From positions 310,001 to 374,000 of the forward strand of contig NZ_JAPKNH010000005.1 in NCBI RefSeq assembly GCF_026344005.1: DNA of 64,000 nt. Direction: 5' to 3'. Made by a program: the position numbers and the translations under genes. Below the pieces are notes generated by a model, which had not been told where the DNA came from, did no database searches, and saw only the letters and a list, made by a program, of their open reading frames with translations. This document shows positions 34,333 to 44,137 of the stretch, piece by piece. This stretch comes from Kaistia terrae (lineage in GTDB: Bacteria > Pseudomonadota > Alphaproteobacteria > Rhizobiales > Kaistiaceae). The first letter of the stretch is position 1, and each line of letters opens with the position of its first letter.

Positions 34333-36282
34333 CTAGCCGCCGCGCAGCCAGACCAGCATTTCGCCCGGCTCGCGGTTGTCCCAGGCGTAGTACGGAACGG
34401 CCTTGATCGGCACGGTTTCGGTCTTGGGCGCGGCGGTCCGATAGAGATCGCCGTTCCAGTCGCCGGTCACGTCGGCCTTCGCTTCGGCCGCCAGCGTTAC
34501 GACACCCTCAAGCAGCCCCGGCTCGAAATTGGCCGTGAAGCTGGAAGCGGCGGGAACGCGGATGCGGTTCAGCGATAGCGGGTTGTCGATGCCTTCCAGG
34601 CAATAGACCAGCGGTCCGCGCTTCAGCGTGACGCGGCCGACGTCCTGACGGACCTCGGGATGCGCGTAAAGCTGCTCGACGGCGAGGTCGAGATCCAGCT
34701 GGACGGTGTCGCCGGCCTTCCATTCGCGCTCGATGCGCGCATAGCCGTCCGACTTGGCAGCGTTGAGGTCGACGGGCGAACCATTGACCGAAAGCGTCGC
34801 CTTGCGGCACCAGTCGGGAATGCGCAGGTGGAGTGCGAAGAGGGTCGGCTTGGCGACATCGACGGTGATGCCGATCGCGCCGTCCCACGGATAGCGGGTG
34901 TTCTGGGTCAGCGTGACCTCGGCGCTGCCGATGTCGAGCGTCGCGGTCGAATCGCAATAGAGGTGGACGGCGACTTCACCCTCGGCCTGGCCGTACATAT
35001 AGGTGCCGATCGAAGCGACCATGCGGCCGATATTCGGCGGGCAGCACGGGCAGCGATGCCACTTCCAGCGATTGTGGCCGCCACGGCTCTCGAGCGGGTT
35101 TTCGTAGAAGAACAGCGAGCCGTCGAGCGACAGGCCGGAGATCGAACCGTTGTAGATCGCCAGTTCCATCGCGTCGGCATAGCGCGTGTTCGGACCCATG
35201 CCGAGCATGCGGTTGGCCCAGAAGGCGAGACCGACGGCGGCGCAGGTCTCGGCATAGGCCGTCTCGTTGGGCAGGTCGTAATCGGCGGTGAAGCCTTCAT
35301 TATCGGCCGATGGCCCGAGGCCGCCGGTGACATAGAGCCGCTTCGAGTGCAGATCGTCCCAGAGACGGTCGAGCGCCTTGCGCAGATCGTCGTCGCCATA
35401 CTCTGTCGCGACGTCGGCCATGCCGGCATAGAGATACATGGCGCGAACGGCGTGGCCGACGACCTTGTCCTGGTCGCGGACCGGCAGATGCGACTGGTTG
35501 TATTCGTTGCTCTTGAAGTGGAAATTCTTCGGGTCGGCGCCGCGGGCGCGGGCTTCTTCGTCGAAATAGTGCGGCTGCTGGCCGCGCTGGTCGACCATGT
35601 ATTTGGCGAGGTCCATGTACTTGGAATTGCCGGTGACGCGGGCGAGCTTGACCAGCGCCAGTTCCAGCTCCTCATGGCCGCAATAGCCTTTGCGCTGGCC
35701 GGGATTGGGGCCGAAGACGCTGGCGATATGGTCGGCATAGCGCGACATGACGTCGAGCAGCTTGCGCTTGCCGGTCGCCTGGAAGTAGGCGACGGCGCCC
35801 TCGATCAGATGGCCGGCGCAATAGAGCTCGTGGCAATCGCGAAGGTTGGTCCAGCGCAGGCCGGGCTGCATGCGCTGATACCAGCTCGACAGATAGCCGT
35901 CCGGCTGCTGCAGCTTGGCGTACATGTCGATGACGGCATCGATCTTCTTCTCAAGCTCCGGATTCTTGCGTCGATACAGCGAATAGGCCGCCGTCTCGAT
36001 GGTCTTGCCGAGATCGGAATCCCAGAACATCTGCGTCGTCACCGTCGAGGCGGTGAAGCCGTCATGGACGTGAAAGGGGATGCGCAGCTCCGGGATCGGA
36101 CGATCCGGATCGATCTGGTCGAGCATGCCGGCTTCGACGCAGCGTTCGTAGAGAATATCGGCGGTCTTCTCGGCAACAGCGTCGACGCGCGCGCCCCAGA
36201 AGCCGCGAACTTCGACCTGCGGCACGGCGGGCGGACGGAAGCGGGCGCGCGGGGCCTCTTCGGGCGATGGCTGGGCACTCAT
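34333..36282 (-). CDS. GH127 beta-L-arabinofuranosidase-type glycoside hydrolase
   Basis: A 649-residue enzyme of family GH127 (old DUF1680), which releases beta-L-arabinofuranose from plant glycans such as extensin-type glycoproteins. The catalytic zinc-thiolate site is visible: YAETCAAVG (Glu and Cys) and RCPCCPPNIGR (the nucleophile Cys pair). No signal peptide, so it acts on imported oligosaccharides in the cytosol. It is the last gene of a LacI-controlled ABC sugar operon, 44 bp after the second permease. Confidence 0.92.
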   Translation of the reverse strand: MSAQPSPEEAPRARFRPPAVPQVEVRGFWGARVDAVAEKTADILYERCVEAGMLDQIDPDRPIPELRIPFHVHDGFTASTVTTQMFWDSDLGKTIETAAYSLYRRKNPELEKKIDAVIDMYAKLQQPDGYLSSWYQRMQPGLRWTNLRDCHELYCAGHLIEGAVAYFQATGKRKLLDVMSRYADHIASVFGPNPGQRKGYCGHEELELALVKLARVTGNSKYMDLAKYMVDQRGQQPHYFDEEARARGADPKNFHFKSNEYNQSHLPVRDQDKVVGHAVRAMYLYAGMADVATEYGDDDLRKALDRLWDDLHSKRLYVTGGLGPSADNEGFTADYDLPNETAYAETCAAVGLAFWANRMLGMGPNTRYADAMELAIYNGSISGLSLDGSLFFYENPLESRGGHNRWKWHRCPCCPPNIGRMVASIGTYMYGQAEGEVAVHLYCDSTATLDIGSAEVTLTQNTRYPWDGAIGITVDVAKPTLFALHLRIPDWCRKATLSVNGSPVDLNAAKSDGYARIEREWKAGDTVQLDLDLAVEQLYAHPEVRQDVGRVTLKRGPLVYCLEGIDNPLSLNRIRVPAASSFTANFEPGLLEGVVTLAAEAKADVTGDWNGDLYRTAAPKTETVPIKAVPYYAWDNREPGEMLVWLRGG

Positions 36283-36326
36283 GGAAAACTCCTATTCTTC
36301 GAAGAAAAAGCGTTCGGGGGAGGGGG

Positions 36327-37190
36327 TTATTTCACCGCGCCGGCCGTCAGGCCGCGGATGTAGAAGCGCTGCAGCAGCAGGAAGAGGATCAGGCAGGGGA
36401 TCATCATGATGGTGACACCCGCCTGGACGGCGCCCCAGTCGACGGCGCCGAAGCGGCCCGACTGAACGGCGGTCATCATGATCGGCAGCGTGAATTTCGA
36501 CTGGTCGGTCATCAGCACAAGGGCGGCGAGGAACTCGTTCCAGGTGTTGAGGAAGGCGAAAAGTCCCACCGTCACCACGCCGGGCCAGACCAGCGGCAGC
36601 ATTACCTTGGTCAGCAGGGCGACGTTCGTCGCGCCGTCGATGCGGGCCGCCTCCTCGATCTCCTTTGGCACCGCGTCGAAGGCGTTGCGCATCATGAAGA
36701 TGGAGAAGGGCATCTGCAGCGTGACGTAGACGAGCACGAGACCGGTCAGCGTGTTCTGCAGCCCGAGCCAGGACAGGATCAGGAAGATCGGCGTCAGGAT
36801 CGACTGGAACGGGATCATGATCGTCGACAGGATCAGGATGAAGAACAGGTTCTTGAACGGGAAGCGGAAGCGCGAGAAGCCGTAGCCGGCGAGCAGGCTG
36901 ATGATCGCCGTCAGCACCACGCTCGATACCGCGACGAAAATGCTGTTCTGGGCCGAATGCGAAAGCCCGGCGCCGAAGGTGTCGAGCGTAAGGTAGTTGT
37001 CGATCGAAAATCCGGTCGTCGGCCAGGGCGGGATCGGCGGTAGGCGCGCCTCGCTCCGGGGCTTGAAGGTCGAGAGGATCGCCCAGACGATCGGGGCGAT
37101 GAACAGCAGCGACAGGATGATGCCGGTGCCATGCTCGGCGATCAGGCTTCCGATCGAACGCTCGCGGGTGCGGGTTGTGGTGGCCATCAT
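36327..37190 (-). CDS. Carbohydrate ABC transporter permease (MalG type)
   Basis: A 287-residue inner-membrane permease with six helices and the EAA loop EIEEAARIDGATNVALLTKVMLP (in part: EAARIDGAT), typical of the second permease of CUT1 sugar importers. Its start overlaps the stop of the upstream permease by 4 bp (ATGA). Confidence 0.95.
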   Translation of the reverse strand: MMATTTRTRERSIGSLIAEHGTGIILSLLFIAPIVWAILSTFKPRSEARLPPIPPWPTTGFSIDNYLTLDTFGAGLSHSAQNSIFVAVSSVVLTAIISLLAGYGFSRFRFPFKNLFFILILSTIMIPFQSILTPIFLILSWLGLQNTLTGLVLVYVTLQMPFSIFMMRNAFDAVPKEIEEAARIDGATNVALLTKVMLPLVWPGVVTVGLFAFLNTWNEFLAALVLMTDQSKFTLPIMMTAVQSGRFGAVDWGAVQAGVTIMMIPCLILFLLLQRFYIRGLTAGAVK

Positions 37191-38119
37191 GTCCCCTCCG
37201 GATTACGCAGCAGCCGGAGCTGGATCAGGCTCAGGACGACGAGGATCACGAGCAGCACCATGGACAGCGCCGCGCCGTAGCCGAGTTTGAACGAGACGAA
37301 GGACTGGTTGAAAATCCAGTACACCGCCGTGATCGTCGAGTTGCGCGGGCCGCCGCGCAGCAGGATGTAGAACTGGTCGAAGGCGAGGATAGAGCCGGCG
37401 ACCGAGAGGATCAGCGCCAGCGCAACCGTGCGACGCATCAAAGGGAAGGTGATGGAGCGAAAGCGCTGCCAGGCATTGGCGCCGTCGATCTTGGCGGCTT
37501 CCTGCAATTCGGTCGGGATCGACTGAAGACCGGTCATCAGGATGACCATGGTGAAGCCGGCGACCTTCCAGACCACCATGACGATGATCGACCAGAAGGC
37601 CGGGTTGAAGGTGGCGATCAGGTTGAAGCGTTTTTCCGTCAGGCCAAGCTCCTGGGCTGCCGGGCTGAACAGGCCGCTATCGACATTGAGCAGCCAGGCC
37701 CAGAGCAGGCTGGCGGAGGCGAAGCCGACGACGACGGGCATGAAGAAGGCGGTGCGATAGACGCCCATCATCGGACGCGGCTTCTCGACGAAGAGCGCCA
37801 GCGGGAAGGCGACGGCGAAAATCGCGATGGTGACGATCACCGTGTAGTAGCCGGTGAATTTCAGGGCGTTCCAGAAGCGGACGTCCTTGGTGATCGCGAC
37901 ATAGTTGTCGAGGCCGATGAAGCGGTGCTGGCCCATCAATGGCCAGTTGTGCAGCGACATCCAGGCGGTCATGCCGAGCGGAATCACGAAGAACACCATC
38001 ACCAGGACGATAGCCGGGGCGATGTAGAGGAGGCCGACCCAATGGCCACGGTCGATCTTCGACCGTCGTCTGGCGGGCGCGGCGGGCATAGCGCCCGCTT
38101 TGGCCGAGATCGAGGACAT
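37187..38119 (-). CDS. Carbohydrate ABC transporter permease (MalF type)
   Basis: A 310-residue CUT1 permease with six or more helices and EAA loop LQEAAKIDGANAWQRF. AAGGAAA lies just upstream of ATG 38119; the open frame beyond that is not conserved. No ATP-binding subunit is encoded in this operon, so it must borrow an MsmK/UgpC-like ATPase from elsewhere. Confidence 0.95.
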   Translation of the reverse strand: MSSISAKAGAMPAAPARRRSKIDRGHWVGLLYIAPAIVLVMVFFVIPLGMTAWMSLHNWPLMGQHRFIGLDNYVAITKDVRFWNALKFTGYYTVIVTIAIFAVAFPLALFVEKPRPMMGVYRTAFFMPVVVGFASASLLWAWLLNVDSGLFSPAAQELGLTEKRFNLIATFNPAFWSIIVMVVWKVAGFTMVILMTGLQSIPTELQEAAKIDGANAWQRFRSITFPLMRRTVALALILSVAGSILAFDQFYILLRGGPRNSTITAVYWIFNQSFVSFKLGYGAALSMVLLVILVVLSLIQLRLLRNPEGT

Positions 38120-38189
38120 GACGTTTCCTTCGCAAGCGATGCTGGCATGACGGCGAGGGCGCTGCTGCGCCCCCGCCGATCGCGAGGCC

Positions 38190-39434
38190 TTACTGGCCGG
38201 TGCCGGCGTCGATGATGCCCTGCATCGTTTCCTGCGCATTGGCGAGCGCACCGTCGACGTCGTCGCCAAAGAACACTTCGTTGATCATCTGCGCCCACGG
38301 GCCGTTGGCGGAGTTGATGATGTCGTTGAAGACGACGCTGTACGGCGTGTTGCCCTTGGCCATCGCTTCAGCGGCGATCTGGTAGCGCGGATCGAGATCC
38401 TTCAGCGCTTCCTTGGCGATGTCGCCGCGAACCGGAAGGCTGCCACGGCTGGCGAGCAGCGTCTGGCCTTCGAGCGAATAGGCGTAGTCGAGGAATTCCT
38501 TCAGCACGGCCAGCTTCGGCGTGCCCTTGGTGACGACGAAATTGTCGCCGCCGGCGAAGGAGGACGAGCCGCCGTCCTTGCCCGGAAGGAAGGTCACGCC
38601 GTAGTCGATGTCCTTGTACTGAGTGTTGAGGGCGCCGATGGCGAAGGCGCCGGACGGTGTGATGCCGATATTGCCGCCGGCGAAGGCGGCGAAGAAATTG
38701 GCGCCCGAGTCGGTCTTGGCGCCTTCCGGAACCAGCCCCTTCTCGACCATGCCGCGATAGAGGGCGATCGCGTCGCGCATCTGCGGGGTGTCGAGGGTCG
38801 CCTTCGAGCCATCCGCGCTGAGGATGTCGCCACCCGAGGCCCAGATCAGCGGCGTGAAGGTGAAGATGTTGCAGCCGCCGCAGGCGCCGGAGAAGTAGAA
38901 GCCCTTGATCTCGCCGCCCAGCGCCGCGACCTTTTCGGCATCCGCCGCGATCTCGGCGAAGTTGGTCGGGCCCTTTTCGGGGTCGAGACCTGCCTGCTTG
39001 AACAGCTTCTTGTTCCAGATCAGCACGGAGCTGTCGGCCGAGAAGGGCAAGCCGTAGATCTTGTCCTTATAGGTGCCGGTTTTCACATGGGCCGGCGACA
39101 GTTCCTTGAAGTAGGGCAGCGATTTCGCCCAGTCGGTGATGTCCTCGAGCTGGCCGGCGGCCGCGAAGGCCGGCGTGTAGATCAGGTCGAGCGACAGGCC
39201 GTCCGGCGCGGTGCCGCCAGCGGCAGAGGTCGCATATTTCTGCACGATCTCGGCGTTCGGAATGATGTCGAGCTTGATCTGGTTCTCGTGGCTCTTGTTA
39301 AAGGCCTCGACGATCTGCGGCATGAAATTGGAGCCGTCGGCGCGGACCCAGATATTGGCGGTCTCGGCCGCCGAGGCGAGCGCCGTCATCGAAAGCAGCG
39401 TGGCGGTCGCCGCCAGAATTGTCAGTCTTTTCAT
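38190..39434 (-). CDS. Sugar ABC transporter substrate-binding protein
   Basis: A 414-residue periplasmic binding protein. Signal peptide of about 22 residues (cut after ALASA), then a family 1 solute-binding fold with KIYGLPFSADSSVLIWNKKLF and GNIGITPSGAFAIGAL. The cysteine-rich FSGACGGCNIF segment is unusual for the family. Ligand probably an arabinose-containing oligosaccharide, inferred from the GH127 in the operon. Confidence 0.94.
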   Translation of the reverse strand: MKRLTILAATATLLSMTALASAAETANIWVRADGSNFMPQIVEAFNKSHENQIKLDIIPNAEIVQKYATSAAGGTAPDGLSLDLIYTPAFAAAGQLEDITDWAKSLPYFKELSPAHVKTGTYKDKIYGLPFSADSSVLIWNKKLFKQAGLDPEKGPTNFAEIAADAEKVAALGGEIKGFYFSGACGGCNIFTFTPLIWASGGDILSADGSKATLDTPQMRDAIALYRGMVEKGLVPEGAKTDSGANFFAAFAGGNIGITPSGAFAIGALNTQYKDIDYGVTFLPGKDGGSSSFAGGDNFVVTKGTPKLAVLKEFLDYAYSLEGQTLLASRGSLPVRGDIAKEALKDLDPRYQIAAEAMAKGNTPYSVVFNDIINSANGPWAQMINEVFFGDDVDGALANAQETMQGIIDAGTGQ

Positions 39435-39493
39435 GGTCTTCCCTCCCTGTATGTCCCCGATCCAGGCTCCTCCCGGGACCGTGACAGGTACCC

Positions 39494-40543
39494 TTAGTCG
39501 CCCGGCGGACGACCGCATGACTGACGCACCACCAACCGGCACGGCAGTTTTCGAAGGCCCGGCTCGACGGGCTTTCCGTCGACGAGCGAAAGCAGAGTGA
39601 GGCCGGCCTCGCGGCCGAGCGCTGTCAGGTTCATGTCGACCGTGGTCAGCGGCGGGCGCGTGGCGGCGGCGACAATCTCCCAATTGTCGAAGCCGATGAC
39701 GCCGACATCCTCGGGGACACGAAGCCCCCGCTCACGCAGCGCGTCGACGACGCCACGCGCGATCTGGTCATTGCCGCAGAAAACGGCGTCCGGCTTTTCG
39801 CCCGGTGCGTCGAAGAGCTCGGCCACGGCCTGGTGACCCCAGCCTTCCGACCAGGGGCCCATCATCACGCGTGGCGGCGTCAGTCCGTTCTCGGCAAGCA
39901 CGGCGCGATAGGCGTCGGCGCGCTGGTGGACGACCGCGAAGGTCTCCGGCCCGGCTACATGGACGATGCGCTTGCGGCCAAGCGCCACGAAGTGTTCGAC
40001 GGCGAGCCTTGCGCCGCCTTCGTCGTCGGAAACAAAGGCGATCGAATTCGGGTCGGGTTCCGTAAACGCGTAGATGACCGGAATGCCGAGATTGGAAAGG
40101 TCGACCGGCAGATGGCGGTCGAGCCGCTTGCCGGAGGCGATGATGCCGTCGACACGCTTGTCCAGCATGGCGTCGACATGCAACTGGCCAAGGCGCGGAT
40201 CGTCCTCGACATTGCACAGAAAGACCGAGACGCCATTGTCGAGCAGCGCTTCCGAAACACCGGCCATGACCGGCAACGAGAAGCGGCCATAGCTATCGTT
40301 GGTGAGCAGGCCGACGGTGAAGCTGCGGCGGCGCAAAAGGCTCTGGGCGAGACTGTTCGGGCGGAAACCGAGCTGCAGCGCGACGGCGCGAATGCGGGTC
40401 CGCGTCTCGGCGGTCATGCGGCCCTGGTCGTTCAGCGCCTTCGAGGCGGTCGCGACGCTGACGCGGGCCGTCTCGGCGACATCGCGCAACGTCACAGGCC
40501 GCCTGCGGGCGGGCTGGATCACGTTGTCGCTACCGTCACTCAT
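39494..40543 (-). CDS. LacI-family transcriptional regulator
   Basis: A 349-residue regulator: N-terminal HTH VTLRDVAETARVSVATASKALN with hinge LGFRPNSLAQSLLRRRS, and a periplasmic-binding-type sugar domain. It is the first gene of the sugar operon, 59 bp before the binding-protein gene. Two palindromes of GAGAAAA-type upstream (40594 and 40660) are its likely operators, so it probably represses itself and the operon. Confidence 0.95.
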   Translation of the reverse strand: MSDGSDNVIQPARRRPVTLRDVAETARVSVATASKALNDQGRMTAETRTRIRAVALQLGFRPNSLAQSLLRRRSFTVGLLTNDSYGRFSLPVMAGVSEALLDNGVSVFLCNVEDDPRLGQLHVDAMLDKRVDGIIASGKRLDRHLPVDLSNLGIPVIYAFTEPDPNSIAFVSDDEGGARLAVEHFVALGRKRIVHVAGPETFAVVHQRADAYRAVLAENGLTPPRVMMGPWSEGWGHQAVAELFDAPGEKPDAVFCGNDQIARGVVDALRERGLRVPEDVGVIGFDNWEIVAAATRPPLTTVDMNLTALGREAGLTLLSLVDGKPVEPGLRKLPCRLVVRQSCGRPPGD

Positions 40544-40593
40544 ACCGTCGTTTCCTCACCTGGCCGTCCGTTCGAGCGGCGGCCTGTTCTTTA

Positions 40594-40609
40594 GAGAAAA
40601 GGTTTTCTC
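40594..40609. promoter_or_regulatory. LacI-type operator, proximal
   Basis: GAGAAAA-GG-TTTTCTC, 7-bp perfect arms, 51 bp upstream of the lacI-type ATG at 40543. Its partner at 40660 has the reverse centre (CC). Confidence 0.7.
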
Positions 40610-40620
40610 AAGCTGCGCTT

Positions 40621-40647
40621 AAAAAAGGCGGAAGGATTGGTTCCGCC
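40621..40647 (-). terminator. Rho-independent terminator (exoD side)
   Basis: On the minus strand, stem GGCGGAA (40641-40647 complement) pairs with TTCCGCC, 7-nt loop, then six T (40626-40621). It ends transcripts from exoD and lies between the two LacI operators. Confidence 0.75.
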
Positions 40648-40659
40648 GCCTGAGCCGAT

Positions 40660-40677
40660 TGAGAAAACCTTTTCTCA
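40660..40677. promoter_or_regulatory. LacI-type operator, distal
   Basis: TGAGAAAA-CC-TTTTCTCA, 8-bp perfect arms. Centre-to-centre distance to the proximal site is 67 bp, suitable for looping. Confidence 0.7.
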
Positions 40678-40814
40678 CTCAAGGCTAGCACAGTTTTTTC
40701 GTCGCGCAAGACGGATTGAGTTCAAAACCGTTCACAATTTGGCAGGGGCGGGAATGAGGGGTGCGCTAGGGGGGCGAAGGCTTGGGTCCCGGCAGGAGGC
40801 GCAGCTCGATTCGG

Positions 40815-41483
40815 CTATATCTGCGCCCAGAGATCGGATGCCCAGCGATAGAGAAAAAGCGAAAGTTCGGCGCCGAAGAAAACGATCGCCGAGTTCCAGG
40901 CAATGGCGACGATCGTCAGCACCCAGCCGATGATCACGGCCAGCCCGTCGCGCTCGATCAGGCCGAAGGCGAAGACGATGACGGCGAGCGAGGGAAGCTG
41001 GTTGCCGAGTGGGATCGGCAACAGGATCATCACGGCGTGCACGAAAATTGGCACGGCGAGTATGAAATAGGCGAGCCGGCCGGAGAGAAACGAAAAGCGT
41101 GGTCGCAGCATCCATTCGATGCGCTTGAACCAGGGCGCGATCCAGATACCGCCGTTGACGACCGGTCCGCGCGGCAGGCTCTGCCGCCGTAGCCATTGCG
41201 GCAGCAGCAGCCGGTCGGCTCCGGCCATGATCTGCAGCGACAGGATGGCGAGCGCCGTGCCGAAGACGAAGCCGGTCGGCAGGCCGGGAATGGGGATGAA
41301 GGATGGCAGTGCCAGCATCAGGATGCTCAGGCCGAGTCCCGCTTCGCCGAGCGCATCGACCATGTCGCCGAGGCTCACCCTGTCCTTCTTCAGGACCGAG
41401 CCGAGATTGGCCAGGATCGCCGAAGCGGATCGGGTCCGGAAGAGCGCGGCGGTCGCGTCCTCAGGGGGGGCGGAAAGGGTCAA
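40815..41483 (-). CDS. exoD: Exopolysaccharide synthesis protein ExoD
   Basis: A 222-residue membrane protein with four or five helices. Family features are ALPSFIPIPGLPTGFVFG near residue 60 and the central IWIAPWFKRIEWMLRPRF. ExoD is needed for exopolysaccharide production and alkaline tolerance in Sinorhizobium; its biochemical role is unknown. Single gene with its own terminator. Confidence 0.9.
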   Translation of the reverse strand: MTLSAPPEDATAALFRTRSASAILANLGSVLKKDRVSLGDMVDALGEAGLGLSILMLALPSFIPIPGLPTGFVFGTALAILSLQIMAGADRLLLPQWLRRQSLPRGPVVNGGIWIAPWFKRIEWMLRPRFSFLSGRLAYFILAVPIFVHAVMILLPIPLGNQLPSLAVIVFAFGLIERDGLAVIIGWVLTIVAIAWNSAIVFFGAELSLFLYRWASDLWAQI

Positions 41484-41639
41484 GCGTCAAGTCCTTGCAG
41501 CGTGTTGGCCCGTCGCATATGGGGTGCCGTTGCTGCCGCGCCACCAGCCGGAGACGAACCTGGCACAGTTGTATGTCCGGCAAATTGCGGCAGAACTCCC
41601 TATTCTCGTCATCTTTCATATTATAGCTCAGGTGACCGC

Positions 41640-44045
41640 ATGACGCGGCGCGCCGCCCGGCGGGAGATCTCCTTGTTCTGCAATTCCTCGATAGCGTCCG
41701 CATCTCAGCCTCGATCGATGCGACAGCACGGCGGCCTTGTCAGCCTGCTTTGCGTGATCGTGCTCGGCTTCTTCATGATCGGCGCTGCCTGGGCGCAGCC
41801 CGAGGATCCGCAGAAGCAGATCGACGTCTGGAACGGAACCCTGGAGCGGATCGATCTGGCGATTGATCGCGACGGCGCGACCGATGCCGATTTCAAGCGC
41901 TTCAAACAGGAAGCGACGGACATCGTGGCGGCGGCGAACGAGTTCGCCGAGGCGCTGGCGCCCAAGGTCGCGGCGGCAACCGCGCAATTCGAGCAATTGA
42001 AGCCCACGGCGTCAACGGAAGCGGCGGAATCGGAAGCGGCCAAAGAGAATCGCCAGCAGGCCGAGCAGCAACTTGCCGACCTGGCCGGTTTCCAGAAGCA
42101 GGCGCTCGCTGTCGCCACCCATGGCGCCTACACGTTGTCGGAGATCGGCGAACGCCGCCGGACCCGCTTCACCGCCGCCCTGCTGGAGCGCAATTCCAGC
42201 CTGATCGATCCGGGCCTCTGGGGCGATGCTGCGACGGATGTGCCGTCGATCCTAGGGCGCACCGGCTCCGTTGCCGGGGAATGGACGAGCGTCGTCGCCA
42301 ATCGCAGCGACCGCTCGGTGGTCGCCATCATCGTCAGCCTGCTGGCGCTGATCATCACGGTGTTGGTGCCGGGGCGGCGTTTCCTGCTCTCGAAGCTGCG
42401 GCGTCCAACGGCCGATCATCAGCCGACCATGCGGACCAAGGTGATGTCGGCGGCGGCGATCGTCGCGGTGAACGCCTTCCTGCCGCTGATCGTGCTGACC
42501 GGCGTGCGCTCGGTGTTGAACGCGCTTGATCTGATGCCTTATCGCGTCGACCTGCTGTGGTCGGGCGCCACGGCGGCCATCGTCTTCTTCTCGCTCGCCT
42601 TCGGCGTGTCGCGGGCGCTGCTGGCGCCGACGCGCAGCACCTGGCGGCTGGTGGCGCTGGACGACACCGTTGCGACCCGGGCCTTCCACTACTCGGTGGC
42701 GATCGCGGCGCTGGAGGCGCTGGTGATCGTCCACCAGAGCTTCGCCAAGGTGACGCTGGCCTCGCTGCAGTTTGTCATCGCCCTTGATGGCATTCTATCG
42801 ATTGCGATTGCCGTGTTGATCATCGGGATGGTTCGCGTCCTGACCAAGCGCGTACCGCCCTCGGAGGAGGAGGGCGATGATCCCGCCGACGAAGAATACG
42901 GGCTGGGGCGGATCGCTCAGATGGTGGCCGGGCTCGCGGCGGGCAGCGCGATCATCGCCAGCCTGATGGGCTATGTCGCGCTCGGTCGCTTTCTCACGAC
43001 GCAAACCGTGTGGATCTCGGTCGTTGTGTCGCTGCTCTACCTCCTGATGAAGGTCACCGACGAACTGACGGCGGCGTCCTTCCAGCGCGATGGTGTCGTG
43101 GGAAGCCGCCTGATCAGTTCGGTCGGGTTCGCCCCGCGTTCGGTGACCCAGGCGGGCGTGCTGGCCAATGGCGCGGCACATCTGGTCCTGATCGGCTTCG
43201 CCTTCCTCGCCGTCGTGGCGCAGTGGGGCGTCGATTCCTCCGGCCTGTTCGAAACGATCCGCCAGCTGTTCTTCGGCTTCAAGATCGGCTCGATCACCAT
43301 CTCGCTGTCGACGCTGGTCGCCGGCATCGTCGTCTTTGTTGTCGGCCTGGTGATCACCCGCACGGTCCAGAATTGGCTCGACACGCGCTTTCTGCCGACG
43401 ACGCGGCTTGATTCCGGCCTGCGCAATTCGATCCGCACCAGCGTCGGTTATGTCGGCATGATTTTCGCCGCGACGCTCGCCTTCGGCTATGCCGGCCTGG
43501 ATCTTTCCAATATCGCCATCGTCGCCGGTGCTCTTTCCGTCGGTATCGGTCTTGGTCTGCAGGCGATCGTCAATAATTTCGTCTCGGGCCTGATCCTGCT
43601 GGCCGAGCGGCCGATCCGCGCCGGCGACTGGATCACGGTCGGGGCGGAGGAGGGGACGGTCAAGCGCATCAATGTGCGCGCCACCGAGATCGAGACGTTC
43701 GATCGCGCCACCGTCATCGTGCCGAATTCGAGCCTGATCACCGGCGTCGTCAAGAACATGGTGCTGCGTGACCGGTCGGGGCGCATCATCGTGCCCGTGA
43801 CCGTCAGCAAGCTCGCCGACGCCGAGCAGGTGAAGACCATCCTGCTCGAGATCGCCAAGAGCCATTCGCTCGTGTTGCGCTATCCGGAGCCGATTGTCCT
43901 TTTCCTGAATTTCGGCGAGAAATCGCTCGATTTCGAACTGCGTTGCTACCTGGCCGATATCGCCGCCGGCGCGACGGTGCGATCGGATCTCCGCTTCTCG
44001 ATTTTGAGCCGGTTGAAGGAAGAGGGCGTGGCTCTCCCCGGATGA
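41640..44045 (+). CDS. Mechanosensitive ion channel with DUF3772 domain
   Basis: An 801-residue MscS-superfamily channel of the large (MscK/DUF3772) type. A signal peptide (cut near AWA-QPED) leads to a periplasmic coiled domain (about 50-190), several transmembrane helices, and the MscS pore and beta domain: ALSVGIGLGLQAIVNNFVSGLILLAERP (in parts) and GTVKRINVRATEIETFDRATVIVPNS. It releases solutes on hypo-osmotic shock. Start at ATG 41640 with AGGTGA 4 nt upstream; ATG 41718 is the alternative. Confidence 0.92.
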   Translation: MTRRAARREISLFCNSSIASASQPRSMRQHGGLVSLLCVIVLGFFMIGAAWAQPEDPQKQIDVWNGTLERIDLAIDRDGATDADFKRFKQEATDIVAAANEFAEALAPKVAAATAQFEQLKPTASTEAAESEAAKENRQQAEQQLADLAGFQKQALAVATHGAYTLSEIGERRRTRFTAALLERNSSLIDPGLWGDAATDVPSILGRTGSVAGEWTSVVANRSDRSVVAIIVSLLALIITVLVPGRRFLLSKLRRPTADHQPTMRTKVMSAAAIVAVNAFLPLIVLTGVRSVLNALDLMPYRVDLLWSGATAAIVFFSLAFGVSRALLAPTRSTWRLVALDDTVATRAFHYSVAIAALEALVIVHQSFAKVTLASLQFVIALDGILSIAIAVLIIGMVRVLTKRVPPSEEEGDDPADEEYGLGRIAQMVAGLAAGSAIIASLMGYVALGRFLTTQTVWISVVVSLLYLLMKVTDELTAASFQRDGVVGSRLISSVGFAPRSVTQAGVLANGAAHLVLIGFAFLAVVAQWGVDSSGLFETIRQLFFGFKIGSITISLSTLVAGIVVFVVGLVITRTVQNWLDTRFLPTTRLDSGLRNSIRTSVGYVGMIFAATLAFGYAGLDLSNIAIVAGALSVGIGLGLQAIVNNFVSGLILLAERPIRAGDWITVGAEEGTVKRINVRATEIETFDRATVIVPNSSLITGVVKNMVLRDRSGRIIVPVTVSKLADAEQVKTILLEIAKSHSLVLRYPEPIVLFLNFGEKSLDFELRCYLADIAAGATVRSDLRFSILSRLKEEGVALPG

Positions 44046-44137
44046 ACCGTCGACCCATTCAGTCGTCGCTTGCAGTTCGTTAGCGTTTTTTGGCTATGTC
44101 GAACGTCTCAGCTTTCTTGACCCCCCGAGGCCGCTCC

